Positions 43,498 through 51,257 of a stretch of 64,000 nucleotides of DNA are shown here, one piece after another; the first letter of the stretch is position 1; every line of letters begins with the position of its first letter. A program made the position numbers and the translations under genes. The DNA lies in NCBI RefSeq assembly GCF_016741775.1, contig NZ_JAERRK010000017.1, positions 118,558-182,557 on the forward strand. Reading direction: 5' to 3'. The DNA is from Streptomyces actinomycinicus. GTDB taxonomy: Bacteria > Actinomycetota > Actinomycetes > Streptomycetales > Streptomycetaceae. The notes beneath the pieces are model-generated. The model did no database searches, had not been told where the DNA came from, and saw only the letters and a list, made by a program, of their open reading frames with translations.

Positions 43498-44532
43498 ATG
43501 GAGGTGGCCTTGAGGCCGCAAGAGGTGATACCGCCGCAACGCCTGGGCCATCTCGACCGCGATTCCCGGGGATACCCAGTGATCGCAACAGTCGGGCGTG
43601 GCGCAGAAGGGGCAGACTTCGGGGCGATCAATGAGCGGCGAAAGCTCGTGCTGGCCACCTTCGACTGGTGCGCTGTATGCGGGCTTCCATTCGGGGACGA
43701 AGCCCGATGGCAGGTGGCCCCGACCCTCGGCGACGCGCCTCTTCCCGAGGAGGTCGGGCTCTCCGAGGCGCCCGTGCACGAGATCTGCGCCGTGTACTCC
43801 GCACAGGTATGCCCATTCCTGTCATCCCAAGGTGCACGTCTGGGAGATGACATGCGCCGCGGTACGCGACGGGAGGAGACCGTGCAGGTCGTCGGATACA
43901 GTCGCACCAAGTCGGTCGAGGTGTTTCGTTCCTCGCTCCAGGACGACCTCTTCGTCCTGCACTTCGTCCACGACAAGGTGATCGACTCCTTTACCTACAG
44001 CAGCCCCGAGGAACTCAACGAGCGGTACCAGGCTCTCCTGGCCGTAGAGCGGCCCATCAGCGTCTCGGCCGCAGAGCAGGACCTCATCGTCCGGTTCAAC
44101 GCGACGAGCACCCCTGACGAGCCAACCGGTGACCCGGGTGCGGTAGTGGTGGGTGCCGCCGTCATGATTGGCGCGGCCTTCGCGCCCGACGTCTTTCGCG
44201 TTCAGGGGATGCGGCCCTTCAGCGCCCGAGACTCGTACGGCTTCATGGCTCGACGGCTCCTGGAACCAGACGGGCTCGCTGACGCGGCGGCGACCTTTCC
44301 CGATGCGTCTGGCAAAGCGGCAGCACAGTGGCTCCTGGACAGGGGTGATGACGTCCCTGCTGTGGTGTCGCTCTGGCGAGATCTTGGAAGACAGCAGGTA
44401 TCCGGTCGCACGCTTCCCCAGCCGAGGCCCGCCGGCCCGGGCCGCAGCGTCGGCAAGAACGCGCCCTGCCCTTGCGGATCAGGGCGCAAGGCTCGTCGAT
44501 GCCACCCTGCCGGGATGCCTGAATCGCCGTAA
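43498..44532 (+). CDS. SEC-C motif protein of unknown function
   Basis: 344 aa if the ATG is used; TTG at 43510 with GGAGG 5-6 nt upstream is an alternative. C-terminal SEC-C zinc motif VGKNAPCPCGSGRKARRCH (about 317-336). Further Cys pairs in DWCAVCGLPFG (about 56-66) and HEICAVYSAQVC suggest a second metal site. The middle contains an Ala/Val-rich segment (GAVVVGAAVMIGAAFAPDVF) that is not a clear TM. SEC-C tails occur in SecA and in many island and stress proteins. Last gene before the core resumes; likely cargo. Confidence 0.65.
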   Translation: MEVALRPQEVIPPQRLGHLDRDSRGYPVIATVGRGAEGADFGAINERRKLVLATFDWCAVCGLPFGDEARWQVAPTLGDAPLPEEVGLSEAPVHEICAVYSAQVCPFLSSQGARLGDDMRRGTRREETVQVVGYSRTKSVEVFRSSLQDDLFVLHFVHDKVIDSFTYSSPEELNERYQALLAVERPISVSAAEQDLIVRFNATSTPDEPTGDPGAVVVGAAVMIGAAFAPDVFRVQGMRPFSARDSYGFMARRLLEPDGLADAAATFPDASGKAAAQWLLDRGDDVPAVVSLWRDLGRQQVSGRTLPQPRPAGPGRSVGKNAPCPCGSGRKARRCHPAGMPESP

Positions 44533-44742
44533 CCGGCCCGCACGCTCCACGGAGCGGCCAGCGGATGCGGTGCCGAGGTCCGTGCCGCTGTACGCCCAGT
44601 TGCCGTCACCGCCGTGCTCTCGGTGCTTCACAGGCCGAGTCGGTACGGGAGCATGCAGACCACCACGTCGGTGCGGGCGCGCAGGACCGTGGCGAGGAGG
44701 AGGCCCGCTGGTTCTGGAGGATCTCGTAGCGGCGGTGGGGGG

Positions 44743-46071
44743 TTACAGGCCCACGTCGCGGGCGCGGAAGTCCGCGAGGGACTCGCGGCGGACCAGGAGG
44801 CGGGCCAGGCCGTCGCGTACGGCGACGACCGGGGGGCGGCCGACCAGGTTGTAGCCGGACGCCATGGAGAGGTGGTAGGCGCCGGCCACGGGTACGGCGA
44901 GCAGGTCACCGGGGCGGATGTCGGCGGGGAGTTCCGCGTCGGCGGCGAGGATGTCGCCCGCCTCGCAGTGCCGGCCCGCCACGGTCACCCGGGCCGGGGC
45001 CGCGGTGCTGTGCCGGCCGACGAGGCGGGGTGCGTAGCGGACGCCGTAGAGGGCCGGGCGCGGGTTGTCGCTCATGCCGCCGTCCACGGCCACGAAGACG
45101 TGGTCCCCCGTGTGCTTCACCGACAGGACGCGGTACAGGGCGACGCCCGCGGGGCCGACGACGGCCCGCCCGGGTTCGATGATCAGGCGGGGGACGGGCA
45201 GCCCGGCAGTCGTGCAGGCGTCGGTGAGTTCGGTGCGGACCCTGCAGGCCAGTGCCGTCAGGTCCAGGGCCTCGTCGCCGGGGCGGTAGGCGATGCCGTG
45301 GCCGCCGCCGAGGTCGAGTTCGGGCAGGACCAGCGCGTGCTGCTCGTACAGGCGGGCCATGAGTCCGACCAGGCGGCGTACGGCGACGAGGTACGGCTTG
45401 ACGCTGGTGATCTGTGAGCCCAGGTGGCAGTGCAGGCCGGTGAGTTCGAGCTGCGGCTGGTCGAGGATGCGGGCGATGGCGTGCTGGGCGTAGCCGTCGG
45501 CGATGGAGAGGCCGAACTTCTGGTCGTCGGTGCCGGTGCGGATCTTCTCGTGGCCGCCGGCGCTGATCCCGGGCACGACCCGGACCATGACCTTCTGGTG
45601 GCCCCCGGGACCGACCGCGGCGGCCAGCCGGGTGATCTCGGCGGGACTGTCGATGACGATCCGGCCGACGCCGAGGCGCAGGGCGGTCTCCAGGTCGCGC
45701 GGGGACTTGGCGTTGCCGTGCAGCACGATCCGCTCGGGCGGGAAGCCGGTGGTGACGGCGAGTTCGAGTTCGCCCGCGGAGCACACGTCCAGACCGAGCC
45801 CTTCCTCGTTCACCCAGTGGGCCACAGCCCGGCACAGGAACGCCTTGGCCGCGTACAGGATCTCGGCGTCGGGGAAGGTGTCCCGGTAGGTACGGCAGCG
45901 GTCGCGGACCTCGGCCTCGTCCAGGACGTAGGCGGGGGTGCCGAAGCGGTCGGCGATCTCGGTGAGCGGTACGCCGCCCACGGCGAGCCCGGCCGGGCGG
46001 GGCTCGGTGACGGATGCGGGCCACACCGCCGACTCGGCGGTCGTGGGGGTGGGTTCGTGAACCGTGGTCAT
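44743..46071 (-). CDS. lysA: Diaminopimelate decarboxylase family, LysA-like
   Basis: 442 aa with RBS GAGAGGGAC. PLP-binding Lys76 in YAAKAFLCRA, HCHLGSQIT, GGGHGIAYRPGDE, EPGRAVVGPAG and the CEAGDILA motif of the partner active site: all key elements of the alanine-racemase-fold DAP decarboxylases. Converts meso-DAP to lysine. Streptomycetes usually have another lysA near the threonine genes, so this may be a paralogue. Its neighbour is an SAV_915-type gene instead of thr genes. The start is chosen by RBS; the frame extends upstream to 46233. Confidence 0.9.
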   Translation of the reverse strand: MTTVHEPTPTTAESAVWPASVTEPRPAGLAVGGVPLTEIADRFGTPAYVLDEAEVRDRCRTYRDTFPDAEILYAAKAFLCRAVAHWVNEEGLGLDVCSAGELELAVTTGFPPERIVLHGNAKSPRDLETALRLGVGRIVIDSPAEITRLAAAVGPGGHQKVMVRVVPGISAGGHEKIRTGTDDQKFGLSIADGYAQHAIARILDQPQLELTGLHCHLGSQITSVKPYLVAVRRLVGLMARLYEQHALVLPELDLGGGHGIAYRPGDEALDLTALACRVRTELTDACTTAGLPVPRLIIEPGRAVVGPAGVALYRVLSVKHTGDHVFVAVDGGMSDNPRPALYGVRYAPRLVGRHSTAAPARVTVAGRHCEAGDILAADAELPADIRPGDLLAVPVAGAYHLSMASGYNLVGRPPVVAVRDGLARLLVRRESLADFRARDVGL

Positions 46072-46085
46072 CGTGTCTGTCCCTC

Positions 46086-46424
46086 TCAGGCGGTCCGCAG
46101 TGCGGGCATCCCGGCCGGGACCGAGGTGACCGGTGCGGGGGCCGGGGCGGTGAACTGCGGGTCCACCGTGACGGTGGTGACACCGAGGGGCGCGGCCAGC
46201 GCGCGCAGTGCGGGCTCGGCGAGGCGGATCCACCGCTGGCCGGGGCCGAGGGTGGTGGTCAGCCGGTGCTCGGTGGTGAAGCCGACGGCGGTGCGTTCAC
46301 CGAGCGGGTTGCGGAAGAGGCGGGCCGCACATCCGAAGGTGCCCGGCCGGACGGGGACGTACAGGGGTCCGGCCGGGGTCGGATCGGAGGGCTCGGGGTC
46401 TTCGCCGTAGCGGAGTTGTGCCAT
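46086..46424 (-). CDS. SAV_915-family protein
   Basis: 112 aa. TPAGPLYVPVRPG, LFRNPLGERTAVGFTTEHRLT, WIRLAEPALRALAAPLGVTTVTVDP is the pattern of the Streptomyces SAV_915 family (SseB-like fold, unknown function). It lies 14 nt upstream of lysA on the same strand, so probably co-transcribed. Confidence 0.8.
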   Translation of the reverse strand: MAQLRYGEDPEPSDPTPAGPLYVPVRPGTFGCAARLFRNPLGERTAVGFTTEHRLTTTLGPGQRWIRLAEPALRALAAPLGVTTVTVDPQFTAPAPAPVTSVPAGMPALRTA

Positions 46425-46732
46425 GAGGTCTCCCGGAAGGAAGGAGAGAGTCGTCTGTGGAGCCCCGGCGACGGGGAGGCGGGCCGGGGCTCGTCCACCG
46501 ACGGTATGCCCGGCGTCCGGGGACGGCAGACCGGCTTGACGCGATGCTGACGGTCGTCAGGGCGAGCTTGACGGGATGCTGACCTACGCGCCGGAGCGCA
46601 ATGGTGACGGGGCGTAAGAAGGGTGTCAGGAAGGGAGCCGTGGGCTGTCCGGGGGCGCCGGGCAGGGCGTGCTGGACGGGATCCCATGAGGTTCGGATCC
46701 CCGGCCGCGGCCGTCGTGGTCGGCGACTGTGG

Positions 46733-46872
46733 GCGGCCGGCGCGGGAGCGGCTGCTGGAGGCGGCCGGCGCGGGAGCGGTTACTGGAGGCGGCCGGCGCG
46801 GGAGCGGCTGCTGGAGGCGGCCGGCGCGGGAGCGGTTACTGGAGGCGGCCGGCGCGGGAGCGGTTACTGGAG
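46733..46872. repeat. 28-bp tandem repeat, 5 copies
   Basis: Units start at 46733, 46761, 46789, 46817 and 46845. Each is GCGGCCGGCGCGGGAGCGG followed by CTGCTGGAG or TTACTGGAG. The period is not a multiple of 3, so translation would cycle through all frames, which argues that it is non-coding. Confidence 0.93.
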
Positions 46873-46955
46873 GCGCTGTGCACGGGGTTCGGCGACACGG
46901 CCACCGCCGTACCGGGACAGACGCTGATCGTCCGGGGCGCCCGAGGCCGTTGGCC

Positions 46956-47053
46956 GGCCGTCCCTGGAACCACTTCGGGTCGGGTTCCGCCGGCGCCCCG
47001 CCCCGGCCGTCCCTGGAACCACTTCGGGTCGGGTTCCGCCGGCGGCCCGCCCC
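46956..47053. repeat. 49-bp direct repeat, 2 copies
   Basis: GGCCGTCCCTGGAACCACTT begins at 46956 and 47005; the units are identical except for a couple of bases near the end. Confidence 0.85.
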
Positions 47054-47208
47054 GGCCTTCTCCGGTCCCGTACGGCGGCTTGCCGGGAACGAGCCGTGCC
47101 GAACCCGCGCACGCCGGGTCCTGGGCGGCGTGGCGGCGGGATCTAGGCTTCTTCCTGGAGGAGATTCGCTTCGTCTGCGCGGTCTGTTGAATCATGAAGG
47201 AAGCCACG

Positions 47209-49260
47209 TTGAACTTCTGGTCGATCTATCAGCACGGCTTCGCGCGCATCGCCGCGTGCACGGGCCACACCGTCATCGCCGACCCGCAGGCCAACGCCGA
47301 GGCGGTCCTGCGCCAGGCGCGCCGGTGCGCGGACGAGGGCGTCGCCGTCGCCGTCTTCCCCGAGCTGGGCCTGTGCGGGTACTCCATCGAGGACCTGCTG
47401 CTGCAGGACGCGCTGCTCGACCGGGTCGAGGAGGCCGTCGGGACGGTCGTGGCCGGGTCGGCGGAGCTGCTGCCCGTGCTGGTCGTCGGCGCCCCGCTGC
47501 GCCACCGCCACCGGATCTACAACTGCGCGGTGATCGTGCACCGCGGCCGCGTCCTCGGTGTCGTACCGAAGTCGTACCCGCCGAACTACCGGGAGTTCTA
47601 CGAGCGCCGGCAGATCGCCGACGGCCACGACGAGCGGGGCGGCACCATCCGGGTCGCGGGCGCCGAGGTGCCGTTCGGGGTGGATCTGCTGTTCTCGGCC
47701 GAGGACGTCCCCGGGCTCGTGCTGCACACGGAGATCTGCGAGGACATGTGGGTGCCGGTGCCGCCGAGCGCCGAGGCCGCGCTCGCCGGGGCGACCGTGC
47801 TGGTCAACCTCTCCGGCAGCCCGATCACGGTCGGCCGGGCCGAGGACCGCAAACTGCTGTGCCGCTCGGCGTCCTCCCGTTGTCTCGCCGCCTACGTCTA
47901 CGCGGCGGCCGGTCTCGGCGAGTCGACCACGGACCTGTCCTGGGACGGGCAGACCATGATCTACGAGAACGGGATGCTGCTGGCCGAGACCGAGCGCTTC
48001 CCGCTCGGCGACCAGTACGCGGTCGCCGACGTCGACCTCGACCTGCTGCGGCAGGAGCGGCACCGGATGGGCACCTTCGACGACAACCGCCGGGCCCACG
48101 GGGCGCGCACCGGCGCCTTCCGGACGGTCTCCTTCGAGCTGGACCCGCCGGTCACCGACCTCGGGCTGCGGCGGCGCGTGGAGCGGTTCCCGTTCGTGCC
48201 CGCCGACCCCGAGCGGCTCGCCCTGGACTGCTACGAGGCCTACAACATCCAGGTCGCCGGCCTCCAGCAGCGGCTCGCGGCGATCGGCGGCCCCAAGGTC
48301 GTCATCGGTGTGTCCGGCGGTCTCGACTCCACGCACGCGCTGATCGTCGCCGCCCGGGCGATGGACCGCGCGGGCCGGCCGCGCAGCGACATCCTGGCCT
48401 TCACCCTGCCCGGCTTCGCCACCAGCGACCACACCAAGGACAACGCCCACAAGCTGATGCGTGCGCTCGGCGTCACCGCCGCGGAGCTGGACATCACGCC
48501 GACCGCACGGCTGATGCTGCAGGAGATCGGCCACCCGTTCGCCTCCGGCGAGCCGGTGTACGACATCACCTTCGAGAACGTGCAGGCCGGCCTGCGCACC
48601 GACTACCTGTTCCGGCTCGCCAACCAGCGCGGCGGCATCGTCCTCGGCACCGGTGACCTCTCCGAGCTGGCGCTCGGCTGGTCCACGTACGGGGTCGGCG
48701 ACCAGATGAGCCACTACAACGTCAACTCCGGTGTGCCCAAGACGCTGATCCAGCACCTGATCCGCTGGGTCATCAGCAGCAAGCAGTTCGACGACGAGAC
48801 CGCAAAGATCCTGGCCGCGATCCTGGACACCGAGATCAGCCCGGAGCTGGTGCCGGGCGAGGAGATGCAGTCCACCGAGTCGAAGATCGGCCCGTACGCG
48901 CTGCACGACTTCACCCTCTTCCAGGTGCTGCGCTACGGCTTCCGCCCCTCGAAGATCGCCTTCCTGGCCTGGCACGCCTGGCACGACCCGGAGGCCGGCG
49001 CCTGGCCGCCCGGCTTCCCGGAGGCCGACCGGGTGGCCTACGACCTGGCCGCGATCCGGCACTGGCTGGAGGTGTTCTGCCGCCGCTACTTCGCGTTCTC
49101 CCAGTTCAAGCGCTCGGCCATGCCGAACGGGCCGAAGGTCTCGGCCGGCGGTTCCCTCTCCCCGCGCGGCGACTGGCGTGCCCCCTCCGACGGCAACGCC
49201 GAGGCGTGGCTCAGGGATCTCGCCCGGTTCGACTTCGAGAGCGCGGGCGCCGGCCGGTAG
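47209..49260 (+). CDS. nadE: Glutamine-dependent NAD+ synthetase
   Basis: 683 aa from TTG at 47209, which has AAGGAAG 5 nt upstream; ATG at 47194 would add 5 residues but has no RBS. N-terminal nitrilase-type glutaminase with Glu in FPELGLCG (about 51), Lys121 in VPKSYPPNY and Cys177 in TEICEDMW. C-terminal ATP-pyrophosphatase domain with GVSGGLDSTHALI (about 366-378), LGTGDLSELALGW and a C-terminal KRSAMPNGPK. Converts NaAD to NAD+ using glutamine-derived ammonia. Length and residues match the M. tuberculosis enzyme. Confidence 0.95.
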   Translation: MNFWSIYQHGFARIAACTGHTVIADPQANAEAVLRQARRCADEGVAVAVFPELGLCGYSIEDLLLQDALLDRVEEAVGTVVAGSAELLPVLVVGAPLRHRHRIYNCAVIVHRGRVLGVVPKSYPPNYREFYERRQIADGHDERGGTIRVAGAEVPFGVDLLFSAEDVPGLVLHTEICEDMWVPVPPSAEAALAGATVLVNLSGSPITVGRAEDRKLLCRSASSRCLAAYVYAAAGLGESTTDLSWDGQTMIYENGMLLAETERFPLGDQYAVADVDLDLLRQERHRMGTFDDNRRAHGARTGAFRTVSFELDPPVTDLGLRRRVERFPFVPADPERLALDCYEAYNIQVAGLQQRLAAIGGPKVVIGVSGGLDSTHALIVAARAMDRAGRPRSDILAFTLPGFATSDHTKDNAHKLMRALGVTAAELDITPTARLMLQEIGHPFASGEPVYDITFENVQAGLRTDYLFRLANQRGGIVLGTGDLSELALGWSTYGVGDQMSHYNVNSGVPKTLIQHLIRWVISSKQFDDETAKILAAILDTEISPELVPGEEMQSTESKIGPYALHDFTLFQVLRYGFRPSKIAFLAWHAWHDPEAGAWPPGFPEADRVAYDLAAIRHWLEVFCRRYFAFSQFKRSAMPNGPKVSAGGSLSPRGDWRAPSDGNAEAWLRDLARFDFESAGAGR

Positions 49261-49284
49261 CCGGGGCCCGCGGACTGCTCCGGC

Positions 49285-49998
49285 TCAGTTGTTCCAGGTC
49301 TCGTCGTACGGGTCGCGCGGGACCGGTACCGGTTTCGCGGAGGTGACCTCCAGGTACGGGACCGGGCCGTCGTTGACCGGGTCGTGGGTCAGGCGGGGCG
49401 TGAACCTGCCCGTCACCTCCAGCCAGGCGTCCGGGCGCAGGACCGGCGGCAGGGTGCCGGTCAGGGCGATCTTCACCGGCTGGGCGTCCGCCGCGCAGCA
49501 GTTGAGGGCCATCCGGACCAGGTACGGGTGGCCCGCTCGGTCCAGCGCGAGGAAACCGGTGACGCGGACCGCGCGGCCGTGCAGCGAACGGCCGTGGCCG
49601 TAGGCCGCACGGGAGGCGTAGTCCACGACCGACAGCGGCACCGGATCGCCCGCGGGCAGCGCGCCGTACGCGTACGGCTTCTGCAGGGCCGTGCCGGAGC
49701 GCAGGGCGCTGTAGGAGCCGAGGGCCGGCGGGGCGATCAGGATCAGGGCGAGCAGGGGGAGCACCAGGAGCCAGGAGATCCGGGGCTCGGGGTGGTGGTG
49801 CCGGTCCGGGCCCCGCCGGGCCCGCCGGCGCTCGTACCAGGCCGTGGCCAGCGCGGCCACGACCAGGACCGCGCCCGAGGCGAGCAGCAGCGGTTGCAGG
49901 GCCGCCTTGACGTACCGCAGGTACAGGTCGGTGGTGCCCGCGTGCAGCAGGGCGCCGCCGAGCAGGAACAGGACGGCCGCCTGGGCCTGCCGGTTCAC
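49285..49998 (-). CDS. TIGR03943-type permease subunit (YcgQ-like)
   Basis: 237 aa from a GTG overlapping the permease stop (GTGA). Two N-terminal TM helices, a His/Arg cytoplasmic loop (RRRARRGPDRHHHPEPR), a third TM, and an extracytoplasmic domain with VVDYASRAAYGHGRSLHGRAVRVTGF and NCCAADAQPVKIALTG. Paired with the upstream permease as in Bacillus ycgR-ycgQ, which is Zur-controlled. A zinc- or metal-related function is an inference; I see no Zur box. Confidence 0.85.
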   Translation of the reverse strand: MNRQAQAAVLFLLGGALLHAGTTDLYLRYVKAALQPLLLASGAVLVVAALATAWYERRRARRGPDRHHHPEPRISWLLVLPLLALILIAPPALGSYSALRSGTALQKPYAYGALPAGDPVPLSVVDYASRAAYGHGRSLHGRAVRVTGFLALDRAGHPYLVRMALNCCAADAQPVKIALTGTLPPVLRPDAWLEVTGRFTPRLTHDPVNDGPVPYLEVTSAKPVPVPRDPYDETWNN

Positions 49999-51146
49999 AA
50001 CAGCACCGCCCCGGTCAGCACGGCGCCCGTGACGGCCAGCGTGAAGGTGGCGGGGGCGAAGCGGAGCGCGAAGGCCCGGCCGAAGGTGCCGGCCTGCATC
50101 GCGAACAGCTTGAGGTCGATCATCGGTCCCACCACCAGGAACACCAGCTTGGCCGTCGGGGAGAACTGGGTGAGGGAGGCCGCGACGAACGCGTCTGCCT
50201 CCGAGCAGATGGACAGCAGGACGGCCAGTACGGCCAGGGCGAGGACGGAGAGGAGCGGGGTGCCGGCCGCCGCGCCCAGCCAGTGCGCCGGGACCGCCGC
50301 CTTCAGCGTGGCCGCGGCCATCGCGCCGAGCACCAGGAAACCGCCGGCGTGCACGGTGTCGTGGCGTACCGCGTTCCAGAACGTCTCCCCCTTGGTCGCG
50401 CCCTCGTGGGTGCCGTGTTCCGGCGGGCGCAGCCAGTCCGTGCGGCCCAGGCGCTGCCACAGCCAGCCCATCGCGCAGGCCACGAGCAGGCTCGCCAGGA
50501 ACCGGCCCAGGACCATCTCCGGGTGTCCGGGGAAGGCGACGGCGGTGGCGGTCAGCACGACGGGGTTGATCGCGGGCGCCGACAGGAGGAAGGCGAGCGC
50601 GGCTGCGGGGGCCACGCCCCGCCGGACCAGGGCGCCCGCCACCGGCACCGACGCGCACTCGCAGCCCGGCAGCACCGCGCCCGCGACCCCTGCCACGGGC
50701 ACCGCCAGAGCGGGGCGGCTGGGCAGGGCGCGGGCGAAGAAGGACGCCGGGACGAACACCGCGATCGCCGCCGACAGCAGCACGCCGAGGACCAGGAAGG
50801 GCAGCGCCTGCACGGTCACCGCCACGAACACCGTCATCCAGCTCTGCATCAGCGGGGTGCCGAGGAGCCCGCGGATCGGGGACTGGGCGAGCACGGCCAG
50901 GAGCAGCGTCAGCACCAGCAGCAGAGGCGAGTCGAGCCTCGGGGTCTGCCGGCCGGGCGGGGGCACGGGCTGCCGTTCGTCCGCGCCGCGCGGGGGCACG
51001 GGCTGCCGTTCGTCCGCGCCGGACGGGGGCACGGGCTGCCGTTCGTCCGCGCCGGGCGGGGGCACGGGCTGCCGTTCGTCCGCGCCGGGCGGGGGCACGG
51101 GCTGCCGTTCGTCCGCGCCGGGCGGGGCGTCCTCGGTGATGGCCAC
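49995..51146 (-). CDS. Permease (DUF318/YraQ-YcgR family) with repeat N-terminus
   Basis: 383 aa. The first 65 residues are five 11-residue repeats PPGADERQPVP, then about eight TM helices with the family motifs LPGCECASVPVAGALVRRG and LLSAPAINPVVLTATAVAFPG and a second half-repeat CSEADAFVAASLTQFSPTAKLVFLV. Such permeases are proposed to move metal or small-molecule substrates; the paired Cys in GCEC fits. Co-translated with the TIGR03943 subunit downstream. Confidence 0.85.
   Translation of the reverse strand: MAITEDAPPGADERQPVPPPGADERQPVPPPGADERQPVPPSGADERQPVPPRGADERQPVPPPGRQTPRLDSPLLLVLTLLLAVLAQSPIRGLLGTPLMQSWMTVFVAVTVQALPFLVLGVLLSAAIAVFVPASFFARALPSRPALAVPVAGVAGAVLPGCECASVPVAGALVRRGVAPAAALAFLLSAPAINPVVLTATAVAFPGHPEMVLGRFLASLLVACAMGWLWQRLGRTDWLRPPEHGTHEGATKGETFWNAVRHDTVHAGGFLVLGAMAAATLKAAVPAHWLGAAAGTPLLSVLALAVLAVLLSICSEADAFVAASLTQFSPTAKLVFLVVGPMIDLKLFAMQAGTFGRAFALRFAPATFTLAVTGAVLTGAVLL
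50956..51120. repeat. 33-bp tandem repeat, 5 copies, coding
   Basis: GGCACGGGCTGCCGTTCGTC recurs at 50962, 50995, 51028, 51061 and 51094. Encodes the PPGADERQPVP repeats at the N-terminus of the permease, just before its first TM helix. Confidence 0.92.
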
Positions 51147-51257
51147 GGGTGGTTACCTCCGGCTGCTGCTCTCCCTCCCCTTCACTACGCGAGCCGTCGC
51201 ACGGGCGTTCAGGCCGTTGCTGGAACCACGCATCTCCTTGGGGCACTCTTTCCCCTT

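Larger units (their letters stand above)
46425..47208. other. Repeat-rich intergenic region before nadE
   Basis: 784 bp between divergent genes with no supported gene. It consists largely of the 28-bp and 49-bp arrays listed separately, flanked by GC-rich unique sequence. The nadE promoter probably lies in the last 100 bp. Confidence 0.55.

Noticed and set aside
46733..46872. Possible CRISPR array (regular repeats)
   Set aside because: Direct head-to-tail units without spacers and no cas genes; the same holds for the other arrays.
46601..46927. Plus frame through the 28-bp array
   Set aside because: The repeat length is not a multiple of 3, so the same DNA is read in three frames as GAGAAAGG, RRGSGYW and RERLLEA; no sign of selection on protein.
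51147..51257. Zur box upstream of the permease pair
   Set aside because: Looked for a TGAAAATCATTTTCA-like site and found none.
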